Shown: positions 11,427 through 18,578 of the stretch, in pieces
Numbering within the stretch: position 1 is the first letter of the stretch
Layout of the letters: each line of letters starts with the position of its first letter
From: Nakamurella panacisegetis
Lineage (GTDB): Bacteria; Actinomycetota; Actinomycetes; Mycobacteriales; Nakamurellaceae
DNA length: 64,000 bases
Direction: 5' to 3'
NCBI RefSeq assembly: GCF_900104535.1
Contig: NZ_LT629710.1
Span: 3,128,501-3,192,500, forward strand
Made by a program: the position numbers and the translations under genes
The notes under the pieces: model-generated
The model's input: the letters and a program-made list of their open reading frames with translations, nothing else
Databases searched by the model: none
What the model was told of the DNA's origin: nothing

Positions 11427-11621
11427 ATGCCCAAGATGAAGTCCCACTCCGGGATGAAGAAGCGCGTCAAGATCACCGGCTCCGGCAAGATTCGCCACCA
11501 GGGCTCCGGTAAGCGTCACAACCTGGAGAACAAGTCCACCAAGCGCATCCGCCAGATGGACGGCAACACCACCATCGCCGCCGTCGATGTGCCGCGCGTC
11601 AAGCGCATGCTCGGTATCTGA
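11427..11621 (+). CDS. rpmI: 50S ribosomal protein L35
   Basis: This 64-aa, very basic protein starts MPKMKSHSGMKKRVKITGSG and ends with a KRMLGI tail, both characteristic of L35 of the large subunit. The ATG at 11427 is preceded by CACGAGGA. It sits between infC and rplT in the conserved order. The 136-bp gap after infC contains no gene. Confidence 0.97.
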   Translation: MPKMKSHSGMKKRVKITGSGKIRHQGSGKRHNLENKSTKRIRQMDGNTTIAAVDVPRVKRMLGI

Positions 11622-11697
11622 GCTTCCTTCACCACTATTCGTCCCCTCGGCCGCTGAGCGTCATCACGGCCACCCGATGTAGAAAGACAGGTGTCCC

Positions 11698-12093
11698 GTG
11701 GCACGCGTCAAAAGGGCAGTCAACGCCCAGAAGAAGCGCCGCACGATCCTCGAGCACGCCAGCGGCTACCGCGGCCAGCGTTCTCGTCTGTACCGCAAGG
11801 CCAAAGAGCAGGTCCTGCACTCGCTCAACTACGCCTACAACGACCGTCGCAAGCGCAAGAACGACTTCCGCAAGCTGTGGATCGCCCGTATCAACGCGGC
11901 CGCCCGCCAGCACGGCATGACGTACAACCGCTTCATGCAGGGTCTCAAGGTCGCCGGTGTCGAGGTCGACCGCAAGGTCCTGGCCGAGCTCGCCGTGCAC
12001 GACGACTCGGCCTTCGCCGCCCTGGTCACCCTGGCCCGCGAAGCCGTTCCGTCCGTCGCCGACAGCAATGCCAATGACGAGGACGCAGCCTGA
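11698..12093 (+). CDS. rplT: 50S ribosomal protein L20
   Basis: L20 is an early-assembly protein that binds 23S rRNA and, in several bacteria, represses the infC operon. The 131-aa product begins [19 protein letters not shown] and carries the family core [19 protein letters not shown] and [20 protein letters not shown]. The acidic tail after about residue 118 is typical of actinobacterial versions. The start is GTG with a weak GACAGG upstream. Its stop shares bases with a possible CTG start of the next gene (CTGA at 12090-12093). Confidence 0.97.
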   Translation: MARVKRAVNAQKKRRTILEHASGYRGQRSRLYRKAKEQVLHSLNYAYNDRRKRKNDFRKLWIARINAAARQHGMTYNRFMQGLKVAGVEVDRKVLAELAVHDDSAFAALVTLAREAVPSVADSNANDEDAA

Positions 12094-12296
12094 GTCCGCA
12101 AGAAGATCCTCGCCGACGCCCCGCCCGCGACACCGCTTCCCGCGGTTCGTCGCCGGCGGGGCGTTCGGCTGATGACGGCCCGGCGGACGCCCCCGCCCGC
12201 CGTGACGGGTCGACCGCGCGGCGACCGGACATCCAGGGCCGACGGCCGGACCGCACCGGGTCCGGCGACCGCCGCGGAGCCGCACCCCGCGGCCGG

Positions 12297-13304
12297 GTGT
12301 CCGACCCGACCTCGCAAGCGGCTTCCAGTCCGCGTGGCCGGGTTCCCGACCCGACCACTCAGGCCGTCTCCACCCCGCGCAGCCGTCGGGCCGAGCAGGC
12401 CGCGGCCGACCGGCAGCGCACCGCTCCGGGCAACTCGGCCGCCACCACCGAGGCCAACGCGGCCGACGAAGGCGTGCTGACCGACAAGTCCAGCCGGATC
12501 GCGTCCGCGCACCGGTTGCTGCGCAAGCCGCGCCGGGTCGAGGCCGGGGAGTTCCTGGCCGAGGGCGTCCAGGCGGTCTCCGAAGCGATCGCGGCCGAGC
12601 TTCGGGAACCGGGAACGGTGAAGGAGCTGTACGTCACCAAGGACGCGGCCGCGAAGAACGTCGAGCTGGTCCGGGCTGCGTTCGCCGCTCGGATCGAGGT
12701 CACCCAGGTCACCGATCGGGCGGCCGCCGCGCTGTCGGACACCGTGTCGCCCCAGGGCCTGGTGGCTCGGTGCGCGATGAGGCTGGCCGAGCTCGACGAT
12801 GTGATCGCCGCGTCGCCGAAGCTGCTCGCGGTCCTGGTCGAGACGAACGACCCGGGCAACGCCGGCACCATCATCCGGCTGGCTGATGCGGCCGGTGCCG
12901 ACGCCGTCGTCTTCGCGGGCGAGTCGGTCGACCCGTTCAACCCGAAGGCCGTCCGGGCCTCCACCGGCAGCCTGTTCCACCTGCCGGTCGCTCGCGCGGC
13001 CGACGTGGGGATGTTGTTGATGGAGCTGGCCGAGGCCGGCCTGTCCGTGCTGGCCACCACCGGCGGCGACCAGGCCAAGGTCGATCTGGACAAGGCCACC
13101 GACGACGGGATCCTGGACCTGCCGACGGCCTGGCTGTTCGGTTCCGAGGCCCACGGCCTGCCGGCCGAGGTCATCGCGGCGGCGGACGAGTCGATCAACG
13201 TCCCGATCTACGGGGCGGCCGAATCGCTGAACCTGGCCACGGCGGCGGCGATCTGCCTGTACGCCAGTGCCCGGGCCCAGCGGCACGACCGCCCGGAGTC
13301 CTGA
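12297..13304 (+). CDS. TrmH/SpoU family RNA 2'-O-methyltransferase
   Basis: This protein is a SAM-dependent RNA ribose methyltransferase of the knotted SPOUT class, probably acting on 23S rRNA as the gene after rplT does in M. tuberculosis. The C-terminal SpoU domain carries all three motifs: VLVETNDPGNAGTIIRLADA, AWLFGSEAHGLP and INVPIYGAAESLNLATAAAI. A substrate-binding domain (LRKPRRVEAGEFLAEGVQAV) precedes it. With the GTG at 12297 the length is 335 aa. The frame is open and coding-like back to 12090, where CTG overlaps the rplT stop, so up to 69 more Arg/Gly/Pro-rich residues may be translated. The N-terminus holds two degenerate copies of RGRVSDPTSQAASSPR. Confidence 0.9.
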   Translation: MSDPTSQAASSPRGRVPDPTTQAVSTPRSRRAEQAAADRQRTAPGNSAATTEANAADEGVLTDKSSRIASAHRLLRKPRRVEAGEFLAEGVQAVSEAIAAELREPGTVKELYVTKDAAAKNVELVRAAFAARIEVTQVTDRAAAALSDTVSPQGLVARCAMRLAELDDVIAASPKLLAVLVETNDPGNAGTIIRLADAAGADAVVFAGESVDPFNPKAVRASTGSLFHLPVARAADVGMLLMELAEAGLSVLATTGGDQAKVDLDKATDDGILDLPTAWLFGSEAHGLPAEVIAAADESINVPIYGAAESLNLATAAAICLYASARAQRHDRPES

Positions 13305-13332
13305 ACTCCGCGCCACATCGGCACCAGAAGAA

Positions 13333-13361
13333 GGGCCGCCCCGTTTGGGGCGGCCCTTTCT
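13333..13361 (+). terminator. Intrinsic terminator after the infC operon
   Basis: GGGCCGCCCC (13333-13342) pairs perfectly with GGGGCGGCCC (13347-13356) around a GTTT loop and is followed by TTTCT. It lies 28 bp after the methyltransferase stop. Confidence 0.9.
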
Positions 13362-13462
13362 CGCGCGTCGCTCGAGCCGGCTGGCGTGACGTTGCTCGGT
13401 CGTCTCTGGTCCCGGGGCCGCGGACCGGCTGGTTCGGCCATCGGCCAACGGTAGAGCGACGG

Positions 13463-14395
13463 TCAGGACGTACGGCGACGGGCCTGTAACAGCACGACGG
13501 CACCGAGAACGGCCACGCCACCGGCGATCTGCCAGCCGGAGAGGCGTTCGGAGTACAACAGGGCCGAGGTGCCGGCTGTCACGACCGGCTCGACGCACGA
13601 CAGGATGGCCGCGGCCGAGGGGCCGACCAGGCGCATGCCGGCGAGGAACGTCACCATGGCCAGCACGGTCGAGACGAGGGCGAACAGCAGCAGCCAGAAC
13701 CACGCGGCCACGTGCGTCGGGAACTGCAGCCGGCCGGTCGATGTCGCGAACGCGCCGAGGCTGACGGCGGCCGACGTGCAGATGACGGCGGCCGACAGGA
13801 ACGGGTCGAGGTCACGCGGGAGGGTGGATGCGACCGTGATGTAGATGGCGTAGGTGACCGCGGACCCCAACGCCATCAGCACACCCGTCAACGCCCAACC
13901 GCCGGCGCCCCCACCGCCGTGCAGTAACAGCACCAACCCGAGGCTGGTCGCGGCCAGCGCGAGAAGCTTTCGGGCGGCCAGGGTCTCGCGTCGGCACGCC
14001 AGGGCCAGCAGGAAGACCAGCGCCGGATAGATGTAGAGCAGCTGGGCCACCACGGCCGCGCCGAGCCGGGTGAGCGCGCCGAAGTAGAACCCGGACTGCA
14101 GCGCGTACCCGATTGCCCCCAGACCGATGCAGATGACGATCGTCCGGGGCGAGGGCATCGGCGGGCGGCGGATCGCCACGACGATCCAGAAGAGCAGTCC
14201 GGCCAGCAGGAACCGGGTCGTCAACAGCGACGGCACGGACCATCCGGCGGCATACGACTCTTTTGCGAACACCGCGGCGAATCCGAAGCTGATCCCGGAG
14301 ACCAGACAGAGGATGAGCCCGAGTTGCGGCGCGCTGCGACGCGGGGGTGCCGCCCGGACGTGGGGTACGTCCGTCAACGTTGTCTTCTCGGGCAC
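13463..14395 (-). CDS. EamA/DMT family transporter
   Basis: This 310-aa inner-membrane protein has about ten hydrophobic segments arranged as two EamA repeats (about residues 24-150 and 165-305), the layout of drug/metabolite exporters. Recognisable pieces are FGFAAVFAKESYAAG, TRFLLAGLLFWIVVA and ILSCVEPVVTAGTSALLYSERLSGWQIAGGV, split across helices. The start is the GTG at 14395, 6 nt after TAGATT on this strand, again a leaderless arrangement. It is divergent from a LysR regulator, which probably controls it. The substrate is not predictable; amino acids and purines are common for the family. Confidence 0.88.
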   Translation of the reverse strand: MPEKTTLTDVPHVRAAPPRRSAPQLGLILCLVSGISFGFAAVFAKESYAAGWSVPSLLTTRFLLAGLLFWIVVAIRRPPMPSPRTIVICIGLGAIGYALQSGFYFGALTRLGAAVVAQLLYIYPALVFLLALACRRETLAARKLLALAATSLGLVLLLHGGGGAGGWALTGVLMALGSAVTYAIYITVASTLPRDLDPFLSAAVICTSAAVSLGAFATSTGRLQFPTHVAAWFWLLLFALVSTVLAMVTFLAGMRLVGPSAAAILSCVEPVVTAGTSALLYSERLSGWQIAGGVAVLGAVVLLQARRRTS

Positions 14396-14467
14396 GGGAT
14401 CAATCTAGGGGGCGTTCGACTATCGGAGTAGCCTCCACTTGCCTCTAGAACCCATCGGAGAATCCTC

Positions 14468-15382
14468 ATGATCACACTGCATCAGCTGCGGTGCTTCGCC
14501 GCGGTCTTCGACGAGGGATCGGTCACCGCCGCGGCCGCCGTCATGAGACTCGCCCAGCCATCGGTGTCGGAACAGGTGCGTCTGCTGGAGGGCAGCCTGG
14601 GCACGCTGCTGTTCCAGCGGGTGGGCCGGGGGCTGCTGCCCTCCGAGGCGGCCAAGGTACTGCGCGTCCACGCACAGGAGACGCTCGACGCGGCTCAACG
14701 GGCCGTCGCCGCCGTCACCTCCGTCAAGGAAGTGGTGTCGGGAACGATCCGGTTCGGCGTGTTCGGGACCTCTCGCCTGTACCTGGACGCCGACCTGATC
14801 GGCGATGTCCTCGATCGCCACCCCGGGGTGCGGATCGAACTGATGGGACTCAACTCCACTGATGTCCAGGAGCAGCTGCGTCGAGGGCGGCTCGAGGCCG
14901 GGATCATCGCTCTCCCGATCGCCGACGCGGGCCTGACGGTGACCCCGATCATGCGGGACGAGGTGGTGTACATCAGCGCCGTGCCGGAGCGGGTGCAACG
15001 TCCGGTGTCGGCCGCCATGCTGGCGGCTGCGCCGTTGGTCCTGGCCGAAGCCAGCTGGGGGAACGAGGACTCCACGCGCCGGCAGTTGTCCAGAGCGGTG
15101 CAGTCGGTCGGTGGCACGCTGACCCCGCTGGTGGACGTCGAGGACATCGAGACGGCACTGGAGGTCGCGGCCACCGGGCGGGCCGACGCGATCACGGCCC
15201 GGGGGTTGCTGCGGCGCATGGGGGACCGGCTGTCGCCCGATCTGAAGTGGGTGCCGTTGCGGCCCAGGCTCTACGACGAGTTCGCCGTCGTCACGCGGCG
15301 GGACGTGCCGCTGTCCCGAGCCAGTCAGGTCGTCATCGAGTTGGCCGTGGCCCGGATGAGGGCAGTGGCAAGCCAGCCCTGA
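14468..15382 (+). CDS. LysR family transcriptional regulator
   Basis: This 304-aa protein has the N-terminal winged helix typical of LysR (ITLHQLRCFAAVFDEGSVTAAAAVMRLAQPSVSEQVRLLE over residues 2-41) and a periplasmic-binding-like effector domain from about residue 90 (GTIRFGVFGTSRLYLDADLI). ATCGGAGAA lies upstream of the ATG. LysR proteins usually activate a divergent gene in response to a small ligand, so the EamA transporter 72 bp away is the likely target. Confidence 0.93.
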   Translation: MITLHQLRCFAAVFDEGSVTAAAAVMRLAQPSVSEQVRLLEGSLGTLLFQRVGRGLLPSEAAKVLRVHAQETLDAAQRAVAAVTSVKEVVSGTIRFGVFGTSRLYLDADLIGDVLDRHPGVRIELMGLNSTDVQEQLRRGRLEAGIIALPIADAGLTVTPIMRDEVVYISAVPERVQRPVSAAMLAAAPLVLAEASWGNEDSTRRQLSRAVQSVGGTLTPLVDVEDIETALEVAATGRADAITARGLLRRMGDRLSPDLKWVPLRPRLYDEFAVVTRRDVPLSRASQVVIELAVARMRAVASQP

Positions 15383-15517
15383 GACCCCTGGTGGGGAGGC
15401 GGACCGGTGCGCGGCTCCGACCGCCACCTCTCGACCCGGACGCGACGTGGTGGCCGCGGTCCGACCGGCCCGACCAGCACGATGGAACAGATCCGCGGTC
15501 GATGGTGTTGGATGAGT

Positions 15518-15645
15518 CGACGGTCCCTTGGACATGCCCCGGGTACCAACCCTTTACGCCGCCTAGAGCGGCCTCGTGCCGAGAGGCGCACTGGCAAGGG
15601 GCCGTCACCCGCGAGCCGCCCGACCTCTGGTCGGGCGGTTTCTGC
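15518..15645 (+). ncRNA. Candidate structured small RNA with intrinsic terminator
   Basis: No gene fits the 371 bp after the LysR gene, but its middle is strongly structured. CCCTT (15550-15554) pairs with AAGGG (15596-15600), enclosing the hairpins GCCGC-CTAGA-GCGGC (15558-15572) and CTCG-TGC-CGAG (15573-15583), a three-way junction. An intrinsic terminator follows at 15616-15643. Upstream, GGAAC (15484-15488) and GTT (15507-15509) are 18 nt apart, the spacing of SigR/SigH-type promoters, which would start RNA near 15518. I do not recognise an RNA family, and a riboswitch or a chance fold is possible. Confidence 0.4.
15616..15643 (+). terminator. Intrinsic terminator
   Basis: CCGCCCGACC (15616-15625) pairs perfectly with GGTCGGGCGG (15629-15638) around a TCT loop, followed by TTTCT. 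It ends either the LysR transcript or the candidate small RNA, and insulates the downstream beta-propeller gene. Confidence 0.85.
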
Positions 15646-15753
15646 GTTTGCGGCTCGCGCCGTGTCGCGGCGCTCGGTCACCGAGCGGACCGCGGAGCGC
15701 GGGGTCACAATGAACGCCGGTTGGGTCCAACAGCGCACCGGGAGGTCGACGAG

Positions 15754-16836
15754 GTGGAACATCTTCTGTGCATCGGAACCGAGAAGGGCCTGTTCCTGGC
15801 GCGCAGCCAGGACGACCGCCGCACCTGGACGGTCGGTGAGCCGCTGTTCCCGATGACGAGCATCTACGCGGTCGGCATCGACCGCCGGCCCGATACGCCG
15901 CGGCTGCTGGCCAGCGTCAGCAGTTCCCACTTCGGCCCGAGCATCTCGGTCAGCGACGATCTCGGGACGACCTGGAACGAACCCGAGGCGTCGCCGTTGT
16001 CCTTCCCACCCTCGGCCGGAGTGTCTCTGGAACGGGTGTGGCAGTTCGCCCCGAGTTCCACCGAGCCCGGTGTCGTCTTCGCCGGCACCCAGCCGTCGGC
16101 CCTGTTCCGGTCGGTCGACGGCGGCGTCAACTACGACTTGGTGACCGGCCTCTGGGAGCACCCGCACCGGGAGCAGTGGGGCGCCGGGTTCGGCGGGCAG
16201 GCGGTGCACACGGTTCTGCCTCACCCGACTGATCCGCAGCGCCTGCTGGTGGCCATGTCCACCGGCGGGGTCTACCGGTCCGCGGACGGTGGCTCCAGCT
16301 GGAGCCCGGCCAACAAGGGCATCAAGGCCTACTTCTTCCCCGACCCGTGGCCGGAGTTCGGCCAGTGCGTGCACAAGGTGGCGCGGGACCCGGGTGACCC
16401 GGACCGGCTGTACGCCCAGAATCACCACGGCGTCTACCGCTCGGACGACGGTGGCGACCAATGGGTCAGCATCGCCGACGGGCTGCCCACCGACTTCGGC
16501 TTCGCCATGGTGACCCACCCATCGAAACCCGGTGTGCTGTACACCTTCCCGATCCAGGCCGACGGCCGGCGATTCCCGCCGGACTTCCGCTGCCGGGTCT
16601 ACCGGTCCACCGACGCCGGGGCCAGTTGGGAGGCGCTCTCCCAGGGGCTTCCGGACGGCAACTTCTACCCGGTGGTCCTGCGTGACGCCATGTGCACCGA
16701 CGATGCCGCGGTGGCCGGCGTCTACTTCGGGACGCGTGACGGTGAGGTCTTCGCCAGCGCCGACGAGGGTGAGAACTGGTCGCTGGTGGCCGAGCACCTC
16801 CCGGACGTGTTGTGCGTGCGGGCGATCGGCCTATGA
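15754..16836 (+). CDS. BNR/Asp-box beta-propeller protein (sialidase-like fold)
   Basis: This 360-aa protein is built from repeated Asp-box units such as RSVDGGVNYD, RSADGGSSWSP, RSDDGGDQWVS, RSTDAGASWEA and ASADEGENWSL, the signature of sialidase/BNR beta-propellers. No signal peptide is visible, so it is probably cytoplasmic. Catalytic residues of true sialidases cannot be assigned, so enzymatic activity is doubtful. GGAGG about 8 nt before the GTG at 15754 sets the start. The TGA overlaps the next gene's ATG, which encodes a MoaD/ThiS-like protein; these two types are often paired in actinobacterial genomes as I recall, with unknown role. Confidence 0.8.
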   Translation: MEHLLCIGTEKGLFLARSQDDRRTWTVGEPLFPMTSIYAVGIDRRPDTPRLLASVSSSHFGPSISVSDDLGTTWNEPEASPLSFPPSAGVSLERVWQFAPSSTEPGVVFAGTQPSALFRSVDGGVNYDLVTGLWEHPHREQWGAGFGGQAVHTVLPHPTDPQRLLVAMSTGGVYRSADGGSSWSPANKGIKAYFFPDPWPEFGQCVHKVARDPGDPDRLYAQNHHGVYRSDDGGDQWVSIADGLPTDFGFAMVTHPSKPGVLYTFPIQADGRRFPPDFRCRVYRSTDAGASWEALSQGLPDGNFYPVVLRDAMCTDDAAVAGVYFGTRDGEVFASADEGENWSLVAEHLPDVLCVRAIGL

Positions 16837-17132
16837 CGGAGCCGGAGGTGGAGGTGCGGGTGCTGGTCCCGGGCATGCTCCGACCCGAATGCGGTGGCGA
16901 GTCGGTGCTGACCGTCCGGTGCGGGTCTCGCCTGAAAGCCCTGCTGGACGAGATGGAGTCCACCTGGCCGCGGCTGCACCGGCGGATCCGGGACGAGCAG
17001 GGGGAGATCCGGCGATACGTGAACGTCTACGTCGACGGTGAGGACTGCCGGACCGGCGGCGGGCAGAACATGCCGTTGCGTGCCGGGTCAGAGGTACAGG
17101 TGCTGCCGTCTGTCGCCGGCGGTTGCCGCTAG
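16833..17132 (+). CDS. MoaD/ThiS-like ubiquitin-fold protein
   Basis: This 99-aa protein has the pattern of a beta-grasp sulfur carrier: VEVRVLVPGMLRPECGG, LKALLDEMESTWPRLHRRI, RYVNVYVDGEDCRTGGGQ and AGSEVQVLPSVAGGC. Sulfur carriers of the MoaD/ThiS class end in GG; here Gly-Gly is followed by Cys-Arg, so either the tail is trimmed or the protein does not act as a classical carrier. It overlaps the beta-propeller gene by ATGA and so is tightly coupled to it. Its stop codon shares the tetramer CTAG with the stop of the convergent MazF-like gene. Confidence 0.75.
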   Translation: MTEPEVEVRVLVPGMLRPECGGESVLTVRCGSRLKALLDEMESTWPRLHRRIRDEQGEIRRYVNVYVDGEDCRTGGGQNMPLRAGSEVQVLPSVAGGCR

Positions 17133-17680
17133 CTCCAGCCGTACCGCGCCCGCAGCCGGTCGACGACCTTCTCGAACGGGACGCGGTCCAGCGCGGCGGC
17201 CTCGCGTCGCATGCCCTGCGGATGCACGCGCAGCACCCGTTCCAGGTTGGCCCACGACTCGCGGTGCTGGCCGTCCCAGTCACCGGATCCGACCGGGACG
17301 AAGCCGCTCTCACCGTCGTGATCCTTGCTGGTCAGCTGGACCACCAGCACGGTTCCGGCGTTCTCGGCCGCCACCACCAGCACGGGCCGGTCCTTGCCCT
17401 GGCCGTCGTTCTCCTCGAACGGCACCCAGGTCCAGACGATCTCACCCGGATCCGGGTCGCCGTCCCGCACCGGCGAGTACGACGTCCGCACCGACCCGAT
17501 GACGTGCGGGTCGACCTCGACCGTGCGGTCCGGGCCGAACCGACCCGGGGATTCGGTCCCGGGACCGGCCGCACGGGGTGCCGACGGCCGAGGCCGGCCG
17601 GTCGGGGCGGGCGCCGGGCGCGCGGCCGCCGTGGGCCGCGGCCGCCGGATGCGGTTGATCAGGTTCGAGAAGAAGGACAC
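17129..17680 (-). CDS. PemK/MazF-like protein
   Basis: This 183-aa protein has a Pro/Arg/Ala-rich N-terminal stretch (about residues 12-48) and then a PemK/MazF-like barrel: GEIVWTWVPFEENDGQGKDRP, VLVVAAENAGTVLVVQLTSK and GTGDW-like region ending in LERVLRVHP. MazF-type toxins are mRNA endoribonucleases. No antitoxin gene is adjacent, and actinobacteria often carry such solitary copies, so a housekeeping role is possible. The GTG at 17680 is 6 nt after TAGGCT on its strand, a leaderless start. Its stop overlaps the stop of the MoaD-like gene. Confidence 0.7.
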   Translation of the reverse strand: MSFFSNLINRIRRPRPTAAARPAPAPTGRPRPSAPRAAGPGTESPGRFGPDRTVEVDPHVIGSVRTSYSPVRDGDPDPGEIVWTWVPFEENDGQGKDRPVLVVAAENAGTVLVVQLTSKDHDGESGFVPVGSGDWDGQHRESWANLERVLRVHPQGMRREAAALDRVPFEKVVDRLRARYGWS

Positions 17681-17823
17681 CGCCGGAGCCTACTGGCCGT
17701 GCGCTCCCGGACCTGGCGCCCCCGACTTGTCCACATTCTTCTCGCGGCACCCCACGGTCTGGGTGGCGCTGACTACCGTCCTTGACGTGCCGATGGGAAG
17801 GCCAACGGCGGGGAGAAAACGGG

Positions 17824-18168
17824 GTGGTGTGGATGGGCCCGAAATTCGCGGTGCACAACGACGCGGTCAACGTTCATGCGTCGAAGCTGGAGCAGTCCGA
17901 GGCGGCGTTGAACGCGCAGGCCAATGCGTTCATCCAGGCGATCGAGCCGTTGCCGCAGGACTGGAAAGGGTCGTCCTACGGCTCGTGGGAAGCGCTGACC
18001 GCGGCTTGGAGTGCGGCGATGAAGGACCTGAACAGCGCAATGGGGTCGATCAAGAGCAACGTCAAGAATGCCGGCGGGCTGTACGACTCCTACGAGGCCC
18101 AGATGACGCAGGCGCTGTCGTCCGTCATGGGTTCGGCCGACTGGGACAGCACCAAGTTCCGGCTCTGA
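17824..18168 (+). CDS. WXG100-type protein 1
   Basis: This 114-aa protein is predicted as two long helices around the turn DWKGSSYGSW, a WXG motif near residue 55. Such proteins are exported by type VII (ESX) secretion or act as partners for larger substrates. The GTG at 17824 has GGGGAG 8 nt upstream; an ATG at 17833 is in frame but too far from that site. It is the first gene of a unit with a second WXG protein and a large RHS toxin, so it probably helps present or export the toxin. No ESX secretion genes are in the window. Confidence 0.8.
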   Translation: MVWMGPKFAVHNDAVNVHASKLEQSEAALNAQANAFIQAIEPLPQDWKGSSYGSWEALTAAWSAAMKDLNSAMGSIKSNVKNAGGLYDSYEAQMTQALSSVMGSADWDSTKFRL

Positions 18169-18206
18169 CCTGCTCCCGATTCCACTGATCGAAAGGACGG
18201 TTTGTC

Positions 18207-18506
18207 ATGGCGGACGGCATTTTCTCCTACAACGAGGCGACGGCGGAAGCCTCGAGCAGCTCCATCGGGTCGGTGATCGCCGGTCTTGAATCGACCCTGT
18301 CCGACCTGGGCGGTTTCGTCGCCGCCGTGAAGTCGGCCTGGGAGGGCGACGAGCAGGACACCTATGCGGGCGTGCAGGCCAAATGGGACTCGGCCGCTAA
18401 CACGGTGTCCGACATCCTCGACGCGGTGTCGAAGTCCCTGAGCACCACCACCTCTGGGGTCAAGGACATGCGCAGCCGGGTGCGCGGCGCGCTCGTCGCG
18501 AGCTGA
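18207..18506 (+). CDS. WXG100-type protein 2
   Basis: This 99-aa helical-hairpin protein carries AWEGDEQDTY near residues 47-56, the WXG turn followed by a downstream Tyr, as in ESAT-6-like proteins. GAAAGGA lies before the ATG. It begins 38 bp after the first WXG gene and ends about 70 bp before the RHS toxin, so the three are probably one transcript. The two WXG proteins may form a heterodimer, as CFP-10/ESAT-6 do; this is inferred from pairing only. Confidence 0.85.
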   Translation: MADGIFSYNEATAEASSSSIGSVIAGLESTLSDLGGFVAAVKSAWEGDEQDTYAGVQAKWDSAANTVSDILDAVSKSLSTTTSGVKDMRSRVRGALVAS

Positions 18507-18578
18507 CCGCGGGGCCGGGCGCGGGCCGTCGCCGATCCGCCGCCGGGAAATCGAAATGCAAGTATTCAAGGGGTGGGA

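Noticed and set aside
15550..15600. tRNA gene
   Set aside because: The junction has a closing stem and two hairpins, but no T-loop GTTCRA sequence, anticodon arm or acceptor of tRNA length.
17129..17680. Complete MazEF toxin-antitoxin module
   Set aside because: No small antitoxin gene precedes or follows the MazF-like gene; the upstream WXG protein is unrelated.
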